NCBI GenBank assembly: GCA_002255985.1
Contig: NKIR01000002.1
Coordinates: forward strand, 62,001 to 126,000
Source of the DNA: Sphingomonadaceae bacterium PASS1
GTDB taxonomy: Bacteria > Pseudomonadota > Alphaproteobacteria > Sphingomonadales > Sphingomonadaceae
Length of the DNA: 64,000 bases
Direction of reading: 5' to 3'
The notes under the pieces are model-generated. The model ran no database searches and was not told where the DNA came from. It saw only the letters and a list, made by a program, of their open reading frames with translations. The position numbers and the translations under genes were made by a program. Of the stretch, positions 8,791 through 16,989 are shown in pieces. Each line of letters starts with the position of its first letter. The stretch's first letter is position 1.

Positions 8791-10347
8791 TCAATGGTCA
8801 GTGCAGGCGAACAGCAATATCTCGTTCGGGGCGGGCGGCACTTGCGCTGCAATCGCCTTATTCATATTGTCGATATTGGTAAGCTGGCCCGCGTCCGTTG
8901 TACATGTCTTCACGTCATAACGCTGACGCGCTTCGCGGGCGGAACGCATGGCTTCTGTACCAGGCAGAAAACGCTCGATACGATAAATATTGGTGTCGGG
9001 GGCGTAACTCGTAACCGAAATTTGTGCATCATTGTTCGGCACAAAGCCTCGGATCCATCGGCCACCGCTTTCGACATATTGTGTGCGGCCGTTGACGCAT
9101 CCGTCCGGCCGCCATGTGAAATCAACATCGGCGGTATCGGACATGGTGATACGGCTGCGTTCGGGCTGCAGCACGCATATTTTGGCCACTTCCGTCACGG
9201 CAGCTTTGACCGCTTTGTCCTGCGGCGCATCCGCGGTTAGGGCCGCACGCACCCTGTCATCGACTTCGTCGAAAGAGGGGCGCGCTGCAAACATACCGAC
9301 CGCCGAAACCAGTAATATCGTGCCCGCAGCGGCAGCCGCCTTGAAACGATCACTTTGCGCACGCTCCGAAAATTGCCACGCTGCGCCGCCGGCGACAGCA
9401 CTTAAGACCAGCAGCAAAACCGCAAGCGCAATATGGTTTTCGCGGGACGATATGACTGCGTGCTCGGCGTCACTGCGCACTTTGCCTTCACGGCTGCGTT
9501 GCAATTCGGCAGCGACGCGGGCTTCTTTCTCGACCTTGGCGCGGGTGGCAGCTTCAAGTTCCGCCTCAGCGCGGGTCAATTCCGCGACCGAGCGGCAATC
9601 ACCACGAACCGTTCGGAAGGCGACGCCTTGATTGTCGAGAAATGCCGCAAGCTCGCGCGTTGAAATAGCGAAATAGAACTCGGCCCCGCCATCGTTCGCT
9701 ACCGATCCAAAGCTGTTGATACCAACAACGCGGCCACATGCATCGACAATCGGCCCGCCGCTATTGCCCGGTGCAATAGGCGCGGTGTGCAAAAGCGATT
9801 CAACGGACTTCGATGTCCGGCCTGAAGAAATAGTGCCCCGCGTTTTAACAGGCGGTTGAGGCCGCAGCACGTCCGCCTCGCTTTGTTCAAGCGCGACATC
9901 CACGCTGGCCGGATAACCAATTGCGAAAACATCCGCGCCATCGGATACCGTGCCCGCAAATATGCTCGCGGGGACCAACGCCCCCGAAGAAAGCTGCAGG
10001 AGCGCAAGGTCCTTGCGCGCGACCACGGCGGACACCGTGGCGCGATAGCTTTGCGTCCCATCGGAGGGGACGACAACAATTTCAACACTATCGTCGAAGC
10101 GCGCCTGTTCCACGACATGTGCGTTGGTAATGACCTTGTTCCGGTCAACAACCACGCCGGAACCAATGCTGACAATGGTCTGCTGGCCTTCTGCTGAGCT
10201 AAAAACGATAATGCGAACGACACTGCGTGCCGCAGCGTTAATATCGCTTGCGTCCGCATATAAGGGGGTCGCAACGACCGTGCCGAGAAGCAATGCCAGG
10301 GCGAGCGCAAGTTTTCGAATAGTTGAACGTAAGGAACGAACGACCAT
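8791..10347 (-). CDS. Membrane-anchored trypsin-like serine protease (S1C/HtrA-like)
   Basis: After a signal segment (residues 12-32) comes a trypsin-like domain with the full triad: His77 in TNAHVV, Asp113 in RKDLALL and Ser196 in APGNSGGP. There is no PDZ domain. Instead a charged coiled coil (about residues 250-295) leads to two membrane segments (HIALAVLLLVLSAVAGGAAW and AAGTILLVSAVGMFAA) and a soluble C-terminal region with a DFTWRPDGCVNGRT stretch. The start ATG at 10347 overlaps the PBP stop codon as TGATG; a GTG one codon earlier is possible. It probably acts in the periplasm on envelope substrates, but no substrate can be inferred. Confidence 0.85.
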   Translation of the reverse strand: MVVRSLRSTIRKLALALALLLGTVVATPLYADASDINAAARSVVRIIVFSSAEGQQTIVSIGSGVVVDRNKVITNAHVVEQARFDDSVEIVVVPSDGTQSYRATVSAVVARKDLALLQLSSGALVPASIFAGTVSDGADVFAIGYPASVDVALEQSEADVLRPQPPVKTRGTISSGRTSKSVESLLHTAPIAPGNSGGPIVDACGRVVGINSFGSVANDGGAEFYFAISTRELAAFLDNQGVAFRTVRGDCRSVAELTRAEAELEAATRAKVEKEARVAAELQRSREGKVRSDAEHAVISSRENHIALAVLLLVLSAVAGGAAWQFSERAQSDRFKAAAAAGTILLVSAVGMFAARPSFDEVDDRVRAALTADAPQDKAVKAAVTEVAKICVLQPERSRITMSDTADVDFTWRPDGCVNGRTQYVESGGRWIRGFVPNNDAQISVTSYAPDTNIYRIERFLPGTEAMRSAREARQRYDVKTCTTDAGQLTNIDNMNKAIAAQVPPAPNEILLFACTDH

Positions 10348-12455
10348 CACCGAGAGCCCGGCGCTGGTCGCGTTTCGGGCGGAGCAGGCTGAATATTCAC
10401 ACCGTCACGGTCAAGCTTGACCTCCACCGGCACGCCACCGACCTCGGTGTTGACGGTTACACCTTGGCCTTGGTCAATCCGAACTTCAGCGTTGCCAACA
10501 TCGACTGGAAATTCGCTGAGTTCCGGTAAATCCAACGGTTCGATCGGGCCTTCGGGATCAGGTTGCTGACGCGGCTTAGGCCTTGCCGCAGGCGCCGCAT
10601 TGCGGATCGATTGCGCCATGAAATCGCGCCAGATGCGCGCCGGCAAACCGCCGCCGTTAACACCGCGCAACGGGGTGTTGTCATCATTGCCAATCCAGAC
10701 CCCGACCACGAGGTCACCCGCAAATCCGACAAATAATGCGTCGCGATTGTCCTGGCTTGTTCCAGTTTTGCCATAAGCGGGGATGGACAGCCGCGCCGCG
10801 CGTCCGGTCCCCTTATTGACCGTCGCACCCAGCAAATCGAGCAACATCCCGTGCGTACGACTGCTGAATGAACGTGGTCCGGAAAACAACCACTCGATCC
10901 AGCCTTGCTCTTCGCGTTTGATGGCGTGCGGTTCAACGGGCCACTGGTTCCCCGCAACCCCAGCATAGGCAGCCGTCAACTCCATTAGCGTCAGGCCCGA
11001 ACTGCCCAACGCCATGCTCTGATCCATGGTCAATGGACTGCGCACGCCCAGATCCGTTGCCGCGCGTGCCACCGCTTCGCCGCCAACTTTTTGATACAGG
11101 CGCACCGAAGCGACGTTGCTTGACTGGGCAAATGCCTGCTCCAGCGTAATGTCACCGCGGTAATTTTGTCCCGAATTTTTGGGGCGATACGCGCCTTCAT
11201 TGATCGGCGTATCGGCAATCAACGATTCCGGCGTCATCCCCGACCGGAGCGCCGCCAGATAGACAAACAGTTTGAAGGTCGAACCCGGCTGCCGTTTTGC
11301 CTGTGTCGCGCGGTTGAAGGCAGAATCTTTATAGCTTCGGCCACCGACCATGGCGACGACTTCGCCATTGGGGCGCATCGCAACAAGCGCAATTTGGGCA
11401 TTGCCAACGGCGGATCTCGCCACGACCTTGCGGGCGATGTTCTGCAATCGCGCGTCCAATGTCGTGGTAATCCTGACGTCGGCATAACCGCTGTCGGTCA
11501 GCAGCCGTGCTTGGGGAATGGCCCAGTCCGCAAAATAGGTGCCCGTCGGCAGCGTTTCCCGCACGCGAACATCAAGCCGCGCGACCGGTGTCGCGTCGGC
11601 CTTGGCCCGCGTAATGACATTATTGGCGACCATTGCATTCAGCACCAATTGCGCCCGCTTGGCCGCCCGTTCGGGGTTCTTTGTCGGGGCAAGCCGCGAC
11701 GGCGCCTGCACAAGGCCAGCGAGCATCACCGACTGGCTGAGCGTCAGACGCTCTGGCTGTCTGTAGAAATAATGTAAGGACGCTGCGCGCAGGCCGTAGA
11801 CATTGTCCCCAAAATAGACGTTCGACAAATAACGCTCAAGAATTTCGTCCTTCGTCAAACGCCCTTCCAGCCAGAAAGCGATGAGCATTTCGCGGGCCTT
11901 GCGCGTCAGGCTGCGCTCCGGCGTCAGAAACGTGAATTTCGCGAGCTGCTGCGTAATCGTGCTTCCGCCCTGCGTCATTCCGTTACCAAAAGTATTCGAC
12001 CAAAACGCACGCGCAAGGCCGCGGGGATCGATACCGAAATGCGAATAAAACCGGCGATCTTCGATGGACAAAAACGCCTGCACGACGTGCGGGGGCAGCG
12101 TGCCGACATCAACCGGTTTGTCGACGATAGCGCCGTTCCGCGCGATCGGCGTGCCATCCGACGCCAGCAGCGTAATACGCGGCGGTGCGATGGGCTGAAG
12201 CGACTTGGACAATGGCGCCGTGATCGCAAGCCATAAAATCAACAGGATAAACAGGCCAAGCAGGGCCGCGCTGATACGGCTAAACCACCACCAGCGGGTT
12301 TTGCCCAAGATAATGCGCCGTGTCGACGCTGGCTTTGCATCGGGATTCCGAGGCTGCGGGTCATCGGGAAAGCGCTGCGCATAGTCTTCACCGAAGGCCG
12401 CAAGTCGGCCGTCAATATCCGAAGGAATGTCAGAAGAGGAGCGCCGGAAAAGCAT
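10347..12455 (-). CDS. Class A penicillin-binding protein (PBP1A family)
   Basis: This bifunctional enzyme polymerises and cross-links peptidoglycan. The 702-residue protein has a cytoplasmic N-terminus, a membrane anchor at about residues 59-80, a GT51 glycosyltransferase domain (IEDRRFYSHFGID with catalytic Glu132; GGSTITQQLAK) and a transpeptidase domain with SxxK at Ser392-Lys395, SSN at 445-447 and KTG at 563-565. The C-terminal tail is acidic and proline-rich. It is the first gene of a run with the protease, binding lipoprotein and DUF4112 genes, which suggests a shared envelope role. Confidence 0.93.
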   Translation of the reverse strand: MLFRRSSSDIPSDIDGRLAAFGEDYAQRFPDDPQPRNPDAKPASTRRIILGKTRWWWFSRISAALLGLFILLILWLAITAPLSKSLQPIAPPRITLLASDGTPIARNGAIVDKPVDVGTLPPHVVQAFLSIEDRRFYSHFGIDPRGLARAFWSNTFGNGMTQGGSTITQQLAKFTFLTPERSLTRKAREMLIAFWLEGRLTKDEILERYLSNVYFGDNVYGLRAASLHYFYRQPERLTLSQSVMLAGLVQAPSRLAPTKNPERAAKRAQLVLNAMVANNVITRAKADATPVARLDVRVRETLPTGTYFADWAIPQARLLTDSGYADVRITTTLDARLQNIARKVVARSAVGNAQIALVAMRPNGEVVAMVGGRSYKDSAFNRATQAKRQPGSTFKLFVYLAALRSGMTPESLIADTPINEGAYRPKNSGQNYRGDITLEQAFAQSSNVASVRLYQKVGGEAVARAATDLGVRSPLTMDQSMALGSSGLTLMELTAAYAGVAGNQWPVEPHAIKREEQGWIEWLFSGPRSFSSRTHGMLLDLLGATVNKGTGRAARLSIPAYGKTGTSQDNRDALFVGFAGDLVVGVWIGNDDNTPLRGVNGGGLPARIWRDFMAQSIRNAAPAARPKPRQQPDPEGPIEPLDLPELSEFPVDVGNAEVRIDQGQGVTVNTEVGGVPVEVKLDRDGVNIQPAPPETRPAPGSR

Positions 12456-12538
12456 CGCGTGGCTGTATTATATCGATATAACGGTGAATGCGAGGCTATA
12501 TTTGCGCTTTTTGCTGAACGTCAGATGAAGACGCTTTT

Positions 12539-13396
12539 TTAGCGTCCGCCGGCATCCAACCAAGATTGTCCAAACATCTTATCAAGCGCAATCGGATTGA
12601 ACTTATCCAAGCCCGACCCCGGGTAAAATGTCATCTCGCCAAACAGCGGCGTACCATCGATTTCGTAAAAATCGCAGCGCACGAAATCAAACCCCCGGGC
12701 CAATGTTTCCGCCGCGTCGAGCATACGATCCAGCGATTTCGGACAGACTGGGTTAGCATCCGCCGTGGCCGCAGAAACACGGGCCCAGTTGCGATCCAAC
12801 ACAATCCAACGGTGCCGTTTTTCGCGTTCAAGATGCACCTGAACATAGGTTGCCCGTCCGCCGAAGACAAAAATCTTATAATCGATGGGCAGTTGACCCT
12901 GCGTCCCAACAAAGGGCTCGACCAGCAGTCCGCGCGGAATTTGACCATATAGCCATTCATCCAGCCAGCGACCATAAGTCCGCTTGACCCATTTTTTGGT
13001 GCGCGCACGCACCGACGGCCAATCAATATCTTGTTCGCGCACAAATATATTCTGGTTACATCCGTGCCGCGATTTCAGTACAAATGGTTGTGGCCAATCC
13101 GGAAAATTCGGAACTTCAGTCCCATGCCAAAGGGTGGGGATCACCCATTCGTTCCCTAGCAATGCGGCCACGTGCGCCTTTACGGCGACCTTGTCCGCCA
13201 GCGTAACCATGCGCTGATCGCGGTTCAGCAGCTTGCGACACTGAACCAGTTCGTTGAAGGTTGTGGGGGCGTCAAGATTGACGCTTTTTTGATGGCGAAC
13301 CAGATAGCATAGCTTAACCCGCAGGCGTGCCAACGCGCCGGCCTTTGTGCCGTGCGCTCCCGCCGTTTCAGTGCCGACGACATCAGTGCCAATCAA
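12539..13396 (-). CDS. TupA-like ATP-grasp ligase
   Basis: The 285-residue protein matches the TupA-like ATP-grasp group by pattern: an N-terminal helical segment (DAPTTFNELVQCRKLLNRD), the ATP-lysine loop PFVLKSRHGCNQNIFV, then IPRGLLVEPFVG, DYKIFVFGGRATYVQVHL and the metal-binding RCDFYEIDGTPLFGEMTFYP. ATP-grasp enzymes ligate a carboxylate to an amine through an acyl phosphate; TupA itself works on teichuronopeptide. The start is a TTG at 13396 that overlaps the TGA of the DUF1989 gene. As third gene of a tight operon with a heme N-oxygenase and a DUF1989 protein, it may couple an amino acid to their product. That is inference. Confidence 0.8.
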   Translation of the reverse strand: MIGTDVVGTETAGAHGTKAGALARLRVKLCYLVRHQKSVNLDAPTTFNELVQCRKLLNRDQRMVTLADKVAVKAHVAALLGNEWVIPTLWHGTEVPNFPDWPQPFVLKSRHGCNQNIFVREQDIDWPSVRARTKKWVKRTYGRWLDEWLYGQIPRGLLVEPFVGTQGQLPIDYKIFVFGGRATYVQVHLEREKRHRWIVLDRNWARVSAATADANPVCPKSLDRMLDAAETLARGFDFVRCDFYEIDGTPLFGEMTFYPGSGLDKFNPIALDKMFGQSWLDAGGR

Positions 13397-13983
13397 GCAG
13401 CTGGCTCGATTTCATAATGTATTGGTTTGAATGATCCATTGTTTGACTGAAGCGCAGAACAGGCCGTAAGGCCAATGATAAGATCGGCATGCGCCAAAAA
13501 TCTTATGCTATCGCCCGCGCTGCTCAGCGGCGGATCGCCGCTCAGAACTCCGGTCGCGCCATCAATTGCGACATTCATAAAGCAATTAAATGCGACGGGG
13601 ATCATATCCTCAGTGATGCCGAAGGGCGCAAGTGCGCCTGCAAGGTTTCCAAAGCAGCCCTGATGCGGATCGGTATCGCCATAGATAATTCGGAACGTAT
13701 CCTTGCTACACGGCGTAAGCAGGAAATCATGGCGCCCTACATCGTCCGCAACAATTTCCAACATCACGTTGCTCCGGTTGGAATATAATAGGTCGCCCGT
13801 GGTGAGGAACAAGCGGCTGGCATAGTCCAGCGTCCGCCCCGACGAAATGACTTCGCCGATGTCGCCTTGATGAAACGCAAGCAAGTCCGCCACCTGTTCG
13901 CCCATCGGGTCGGTGACAATTAGGATATCACCCTTGTTCAACGTAAACGCCACGCCCGATCGCGGCTCAATCTGTGATGGCAT
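13393..13983 (-). CDS. DUF1989 / urea-carboxylase-associated family protein
   Basis: The 196-residue protein has the DUF1989 pattern: an N-terminal small beta domain (IEPRSGVAFTLNKGDILIV, GEQVADLLAF), then DVGRHDFLLTPCS, YGDTDPHQGCFGNLAGAL with candidate metal ligands, IPVAFNCFMNVAIDG and HADLIIGLTACS. Relatives include the paired subunits that deiminate carboxyguanidine in guanidine breakdown. The start at 13983 lies 17 bases inside the upstream N-oxygenase gene, and its stop overlaps the start of the ATP-grasp gene. No guanidine or urea carboxylase is present here, so its substrate is probably different. Confidence 0.85.
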   Translation of the reverse strand: MPSQIEPRSGVAFTLNKGDILIVTDPMGEQVADLLAFHQGDIGEVISSGRTLDYASRLFLTTGDLLYSNRSNVMLEIVADDVGRHDFLLTPCSKDTFRIIYGDTDPHQGCFGNLAGALAPFGITEDMIPVAFNCFMNVAIDGATGVLSGDPPLSSAGDSIRFLAHADLIIGLTACSALQSNNGSFKPIHYEIEPAA

Positions 13984-14683
13984 CAAGTAACTCCAAATCA
14001 GGATGCGTTCCGGCGCGTTGATATGGGCATTTCCATCCGCTTTCCACTGCCCTGCCGCTATACTGACGCGCGGCCGAAACCTCACCATGTTTGGCGAGCA
14101 TGGGGTTTATCGTCCCTGCAATTTTGACATCGCGATCCAAAATCGACGCGCGGAGCTTTTCATATTGGTTAGTCTCGCGCAGCTGTTCGAATTGGTCATG
14201 CAAATTGAAGATCATCGTCGGCCAGATAAACCTGCGGGCAGGACGACTGGCCCGCCGATGAAGGCCGACCACAAAAAACGCCTCCCCACCAAAGCTCAAT
14301 GAAAATTCGGGATGGTTTGGATCATGCGCAACGCGGCTATCGCATTCTTGACCAAGCAAAACATCCTTGTCGCTTAACGACTGCAGGCGCTTCCATAGCT
14401 GTTGCTCAAAGCTAAGCTCATCCATTGCCGTGTCATCTTCGAATATAACCGCAAGCGAACGGAAAGGCGCCGGGTTCTGGCGATAGCGTTCGACGATCTC
14501 CCTAATTTTTTCATGGATCGCAAGGTCATCCCAGGCAGAGGTGATATCGCGTGCAACAACAAAGGTCATTTGTTGTTTAGCCATTGCGGCCTTCGCGCCC
14601 ACGCACGGAAATAAGGGATCGTGTACGAATTCTTCGAACGCGGTAATGAGCCGATTTTGGATAACGGGTACTGTATGGAGCAT
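13967..14683 (-). CDS. YqcI/YcgG family heme-dependent N-oxygenase (GntA/DcsA-like)
   Basis: The 238-residue protein shows the family pattern: FPCVGAKAAMAKQQ near the N-terminus, RSLAVIFEDD, the block HDPNHPEFSLSFGGEAFFVVGLH, RRFIWPTMIFNLHDQFEQLR, and the closing DREVKI-like segment RDVKIAGTINPMLAKHGE. Characterised relatives are DcsA, which N-hydroxylates arginine in D-cycloserine synthesis, and GntA, which N-hydroxylates a cyclic guanidine in guanitoxin synthesis. Both bind heme. A guanidino or amino N-hydroxylation is therefore the best guess. It leads a three-gene operon with overlapping ends; its own Shine-Dalgarno is poor. Confidence 0.85.
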   Translation of the reverse strand: MLHTVPVIQNRLITAFEEFVHDPLFPCVGAKAAMAKQQMTFVVARDITSAWDDLAIHEKIREIVERYRQNPAPFRSLAVIFEDDTAMDELSFEQQLWKRLQSLSDKDVLLGQECDSRVAHDPNHPEFSLSFGGEAFFVVGLHRRASRPARRFIWPTMIFNLHDQFEQLRETNQYEKLRASILDRDVKIAGTINPMLAKHGEVSAARQYSGRAVESGWKCPYQRAGTHPDLELLDAITD

Positions 14684-14877
14684 GAAGAAAGAACGATTAG
14701 ACGGCGAAATGGTTTCAAATCGTTCTGCTTATTAGCGCCGTTCATCGGCAAATACCGACGGTCCGCCGAAGGATATGAAACCGCTGACCTCTAAACCAGA
14801 TATGGTGTGCATTGCCAACACGCGGGCCGCCTGCAAATTGAGCAGCTATCGCCCAAGTTTGCTAACATTGGACCTAG

Positions 14878-15870
14878 CTAGGCTTTGCCGAGGTCGCCTT
14901 TACCGACGGTCCCGCTTGCCATTTCAAGCATCCGGTCAAGGCTCTTCTTGGCGGCCAAACGGACGGTTTCGTCGAGATGAATCTGCGGCTGAAGGTCGCG
15001 CAGCGCGAGATACAGCTTCTCCATCGTATTGAGCGCCATATAGGGGCAGATATTGCAGGCGCAGTTGCCGTCAGCCCCCGGCGCACCGATGAAGGTCTTG
15101 GTAGGTTCCGCCTTTTCCATCTGGTGAATGATGTGCGGTTCGGTCGCGACGATGAGCGTGTCGCCCTTTATCGTCTGCGCATATTGCAAGATACCGCTCG
15201 TGCTGCCGACATAGTCCGCATGATCGATGATATGCGGCGGGCATTCGGGATGCGCTGCCACGGGAACGCCGGGATGCTGCGCTTTCAATTTCAACAGCTC
15301 GGTTTCCGAAAACGCCTCATGCACAATACAAACGCCCGGCCACAACAGCATTTCACGGTTGAACTTACGGCTCAGATAGCCACCCAGATGCCGGTCGGGT
15401 CCAAAGATGATCTTCTGTTCGGGGGGAATTTGGCTCAAAATCGTTTCGGCACTTGAGGACGTGACGATAATATCAGACAGCGCTTTCACTTCCGCCGAAC
15501 AATTGATGTAGGTCAGCGCGATATGGTCGGGATGTGATTCCCGGAAAGCCTTGAATTTTCCGGGTGGGCACGCATCTTCCAATGAACAACCCGCCGCCAT
15601 ATCGGGCAAAATGACCGTCTTTTCCGGGCTCAATATTTTCGCGGTCTCGGCCATGAACTTGACGCCGCAAAAAGCGATAACATCCGCGTCGGTTTCCGCC
15701 GCACGCTTGCTGAGTTCAAGTGAGTCACCGACGAAATCGGCAAGGTCCTGAATTTCCGGCTTTTGATAATAATGCGCGAGAATGACCGCATTGCGTTCTT
15801 TTTTCAGTCGCTTAATTTCAGCGAGCAGGTCAAGTCCTTGCAGATTTTCGCGGGCTACAGGGGCGTTCAT
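14878..15870 (-). CDS. nadA: Quinolinate synthase A
   Basis: NadA condenses iminoaspartate with dihydroxyacetone phosphate to quinolinate, using a 4Fe-4S cluster held by three cysteines. The 330-residue protein has NAVILAHYYQKPEIQDLADFVGDSL, FCGVKFMAETAKILSP, LPDMAAGCSLEDACP, TYINCSAEVKA, and the cluster cysteines in AAGCSLEDAC, AHPECPP and ACNICPYM. Its partner enzyme nadC is at 5289-6137. The gene stands alone between two gaps of about 110-190 bases. Confidence 0.96.
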   Translation of the reverse strand: MNAPVARENLQGLDLLAEIKRLKKERNAVILAHYYQKPEIQDLADFVGDSLELSKRAAETDADVIAFCGVKFMAETAKILSPEKTVILPDMAAGCSLEDACPPGKFKAFRESHPDHIALTYINCSAEVKALSDIIVTSSSAETILSQIPPEQKIIFGPDRHLGGYLSRKFNREMLLWPGVCIVHEAFSETELLKLKAQHPGVPVAAHPECPPHIIDHADYVGSTSGILQYAQTIKGDTLIVATEPHIIHQMEKAEPTKTFIGAPGADGNCACNICPYMALNTMEKLYLALRDLQPQIHLDETVRLAAKKSLDRMLEMASGTVGKGDLGKA

Positions 15871-15979
15871 GCTATCGTACCTTTGCGTTGCAGCATTGTC
15901 ATCTGCGTCTCGAGTGAAGTTCTATGTGGTCGGTAGGGCCGATCGAAACAAGTTCTGGCGGGCGCTTTTACGGTGTTTT

Positions 15980-16891
15980 TTACGGGATTAAATGCCAACC
16001 TTCGCCTTGGGCCGCGACCCGGCCCTGATTTTGCAGATCGATGAGATGCGCCAATACCGACCGACCGGCAGCGCCTGTGAGACGCGGATCGAGGCCCTTA
16101 TACATCGCAGCGACCATATCGGGAATGTGCCCCTCGCCTGCCTCAAGCAATTTCAGAATCTGGCGTTCACGCTGGCGACGATGACCAATCATGCCGCGCA
16201 CAAGCTGCCTTGGCTTTTCGACCGCTGGTCCATGTGCGGGGTAATAAATGCGATCCGTGCGTTCATATAATTTTTGCAGAGACGCCAGATAGTCGCTCAT
16301 ATCGCCATCGGGCGGGCTGACGACGCTGGTGGACCATTTCATGACATGGTCGCCGGTAAACAGCGCCCCGCTCTCGACCAGTCCATAACATATATGGTTG
16401 CTGGTGTGGCCGGGGGTAGCGACGGCTTCCAAAGTCCACCCGTCGCCTGAAATACGCTCACCGTCGGAAAGGATGCGGTCGGGTGCGTAATCCGGGTCAA
16501 AAGCACTATCGGAACGCGGGCCATCGTCGCGCAACACAAGCGGCGCACAACCAATGATGGGCGCGCCGGTCGCCGCCTTCAACGGTGCCGCCGCTGGCGA
16601 ATGATCGCGATGCGTGTGCGTGCACATGATGGCCGCAACACGCTTACCGGCAACAGCGCGCAAGATGGCCTCGACATGACCATCGCCATTGATATCAGCC
16701 GGATCGCCGACGCTCATCCCGGTACCGACTGGGCCCGGGTCGATAATTGCAACATCGGATCCTGCGCCAACCAACCAGGTTTGCGTGCCCGTATAGGTAT
16801 ACGGCGAGGCATTGGGGGCAAGCACGCGGCGCACGAGGGGTTCGTGCTGCTCGGTTTCGCCAGCGTCTATGGTATCGGGCCAGTTGCTCAT
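15980..16891 (-). CDS. MBL-fold metallo-hydrolase (LACTB2/glyoxalase-II-like)
   Basis: The protein has the metallo-beta-lactamase signature CTHTHRDHSPAA, then ATPGHTSNHICYGL, LFTGDHVMKWS and PAHGPAVEKP, followed by a winged C-terminal helix region typical of LACTB2-like hydrolases. This set resembles RNA or thioester hydrolases more than true beta-lactamases, which lack the C-terminal helices. The ATG at 16891 (MSNWPDT) is preferred over one six codons upstream. It lies just downstream of the BlaI/M56 terminator and reads the same way, so it is probably a separate transcription unit. Confidence 0.85.
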   Translation of the reverse strand: MSNWPDTIDAGETEQHEPLVRRVLAPNASPYTYTGTQTWLVGAGSDVAIIDPGPVGTGMSVGDPADINGDGHVEAILRAVAGKRVAAIMCTHTHRDHSPAAAPLKAATGAPIIGCAPLVLRDDGPRSDSAFDPDYAPDRILSDGERISGDGWTLEAVATPGHTSNHICYGLVESGALFTGDHVMKWSTSVVSPPDGDMSDYLASLQKLYERTDRIYYPAHGPAVEKPRQLVRGMIGHRRQRERQILKLLEAGEGHIPDMVAAMYKGLDPRLTGAAGRSVLAHLIDLQNQGRVAAQGEGWHLIP

Positions 16892-16926
16892 GAAGGGGCT
16901 ATGGCGCAATGTGGCGCAAAGAAAAA

Positions 16927-16950
16927 GGGGCGGTTCGCAAAAACCGCCCC
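16927..16950 (-). terminator. Rho-independent terminator of the blaI-M56 operon
   Basis: GGGGCGGTT at 16927-16935 pairs perfectly with AACCGCCCC at 16942-16950 around a six-base loop. Read on the minus strand the stem is followed by TTTTTC. It sits 39 bases after the M56 gene stop. Confidence 0.85.
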
Positions 16951-16989
16951 AACTGTTATGTCAAATGTGGAGCGTGGGAAGAGTGCCGT

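Noticed and set aside
15980-16891. Metallo-beta-lactamase resistance gene regulated by BlaI
   Set aside because: The C-terminal winged region and PAHGPAV motif fit LACTB2-like hydrolases, and a terminator separates it from the BlaI operon.
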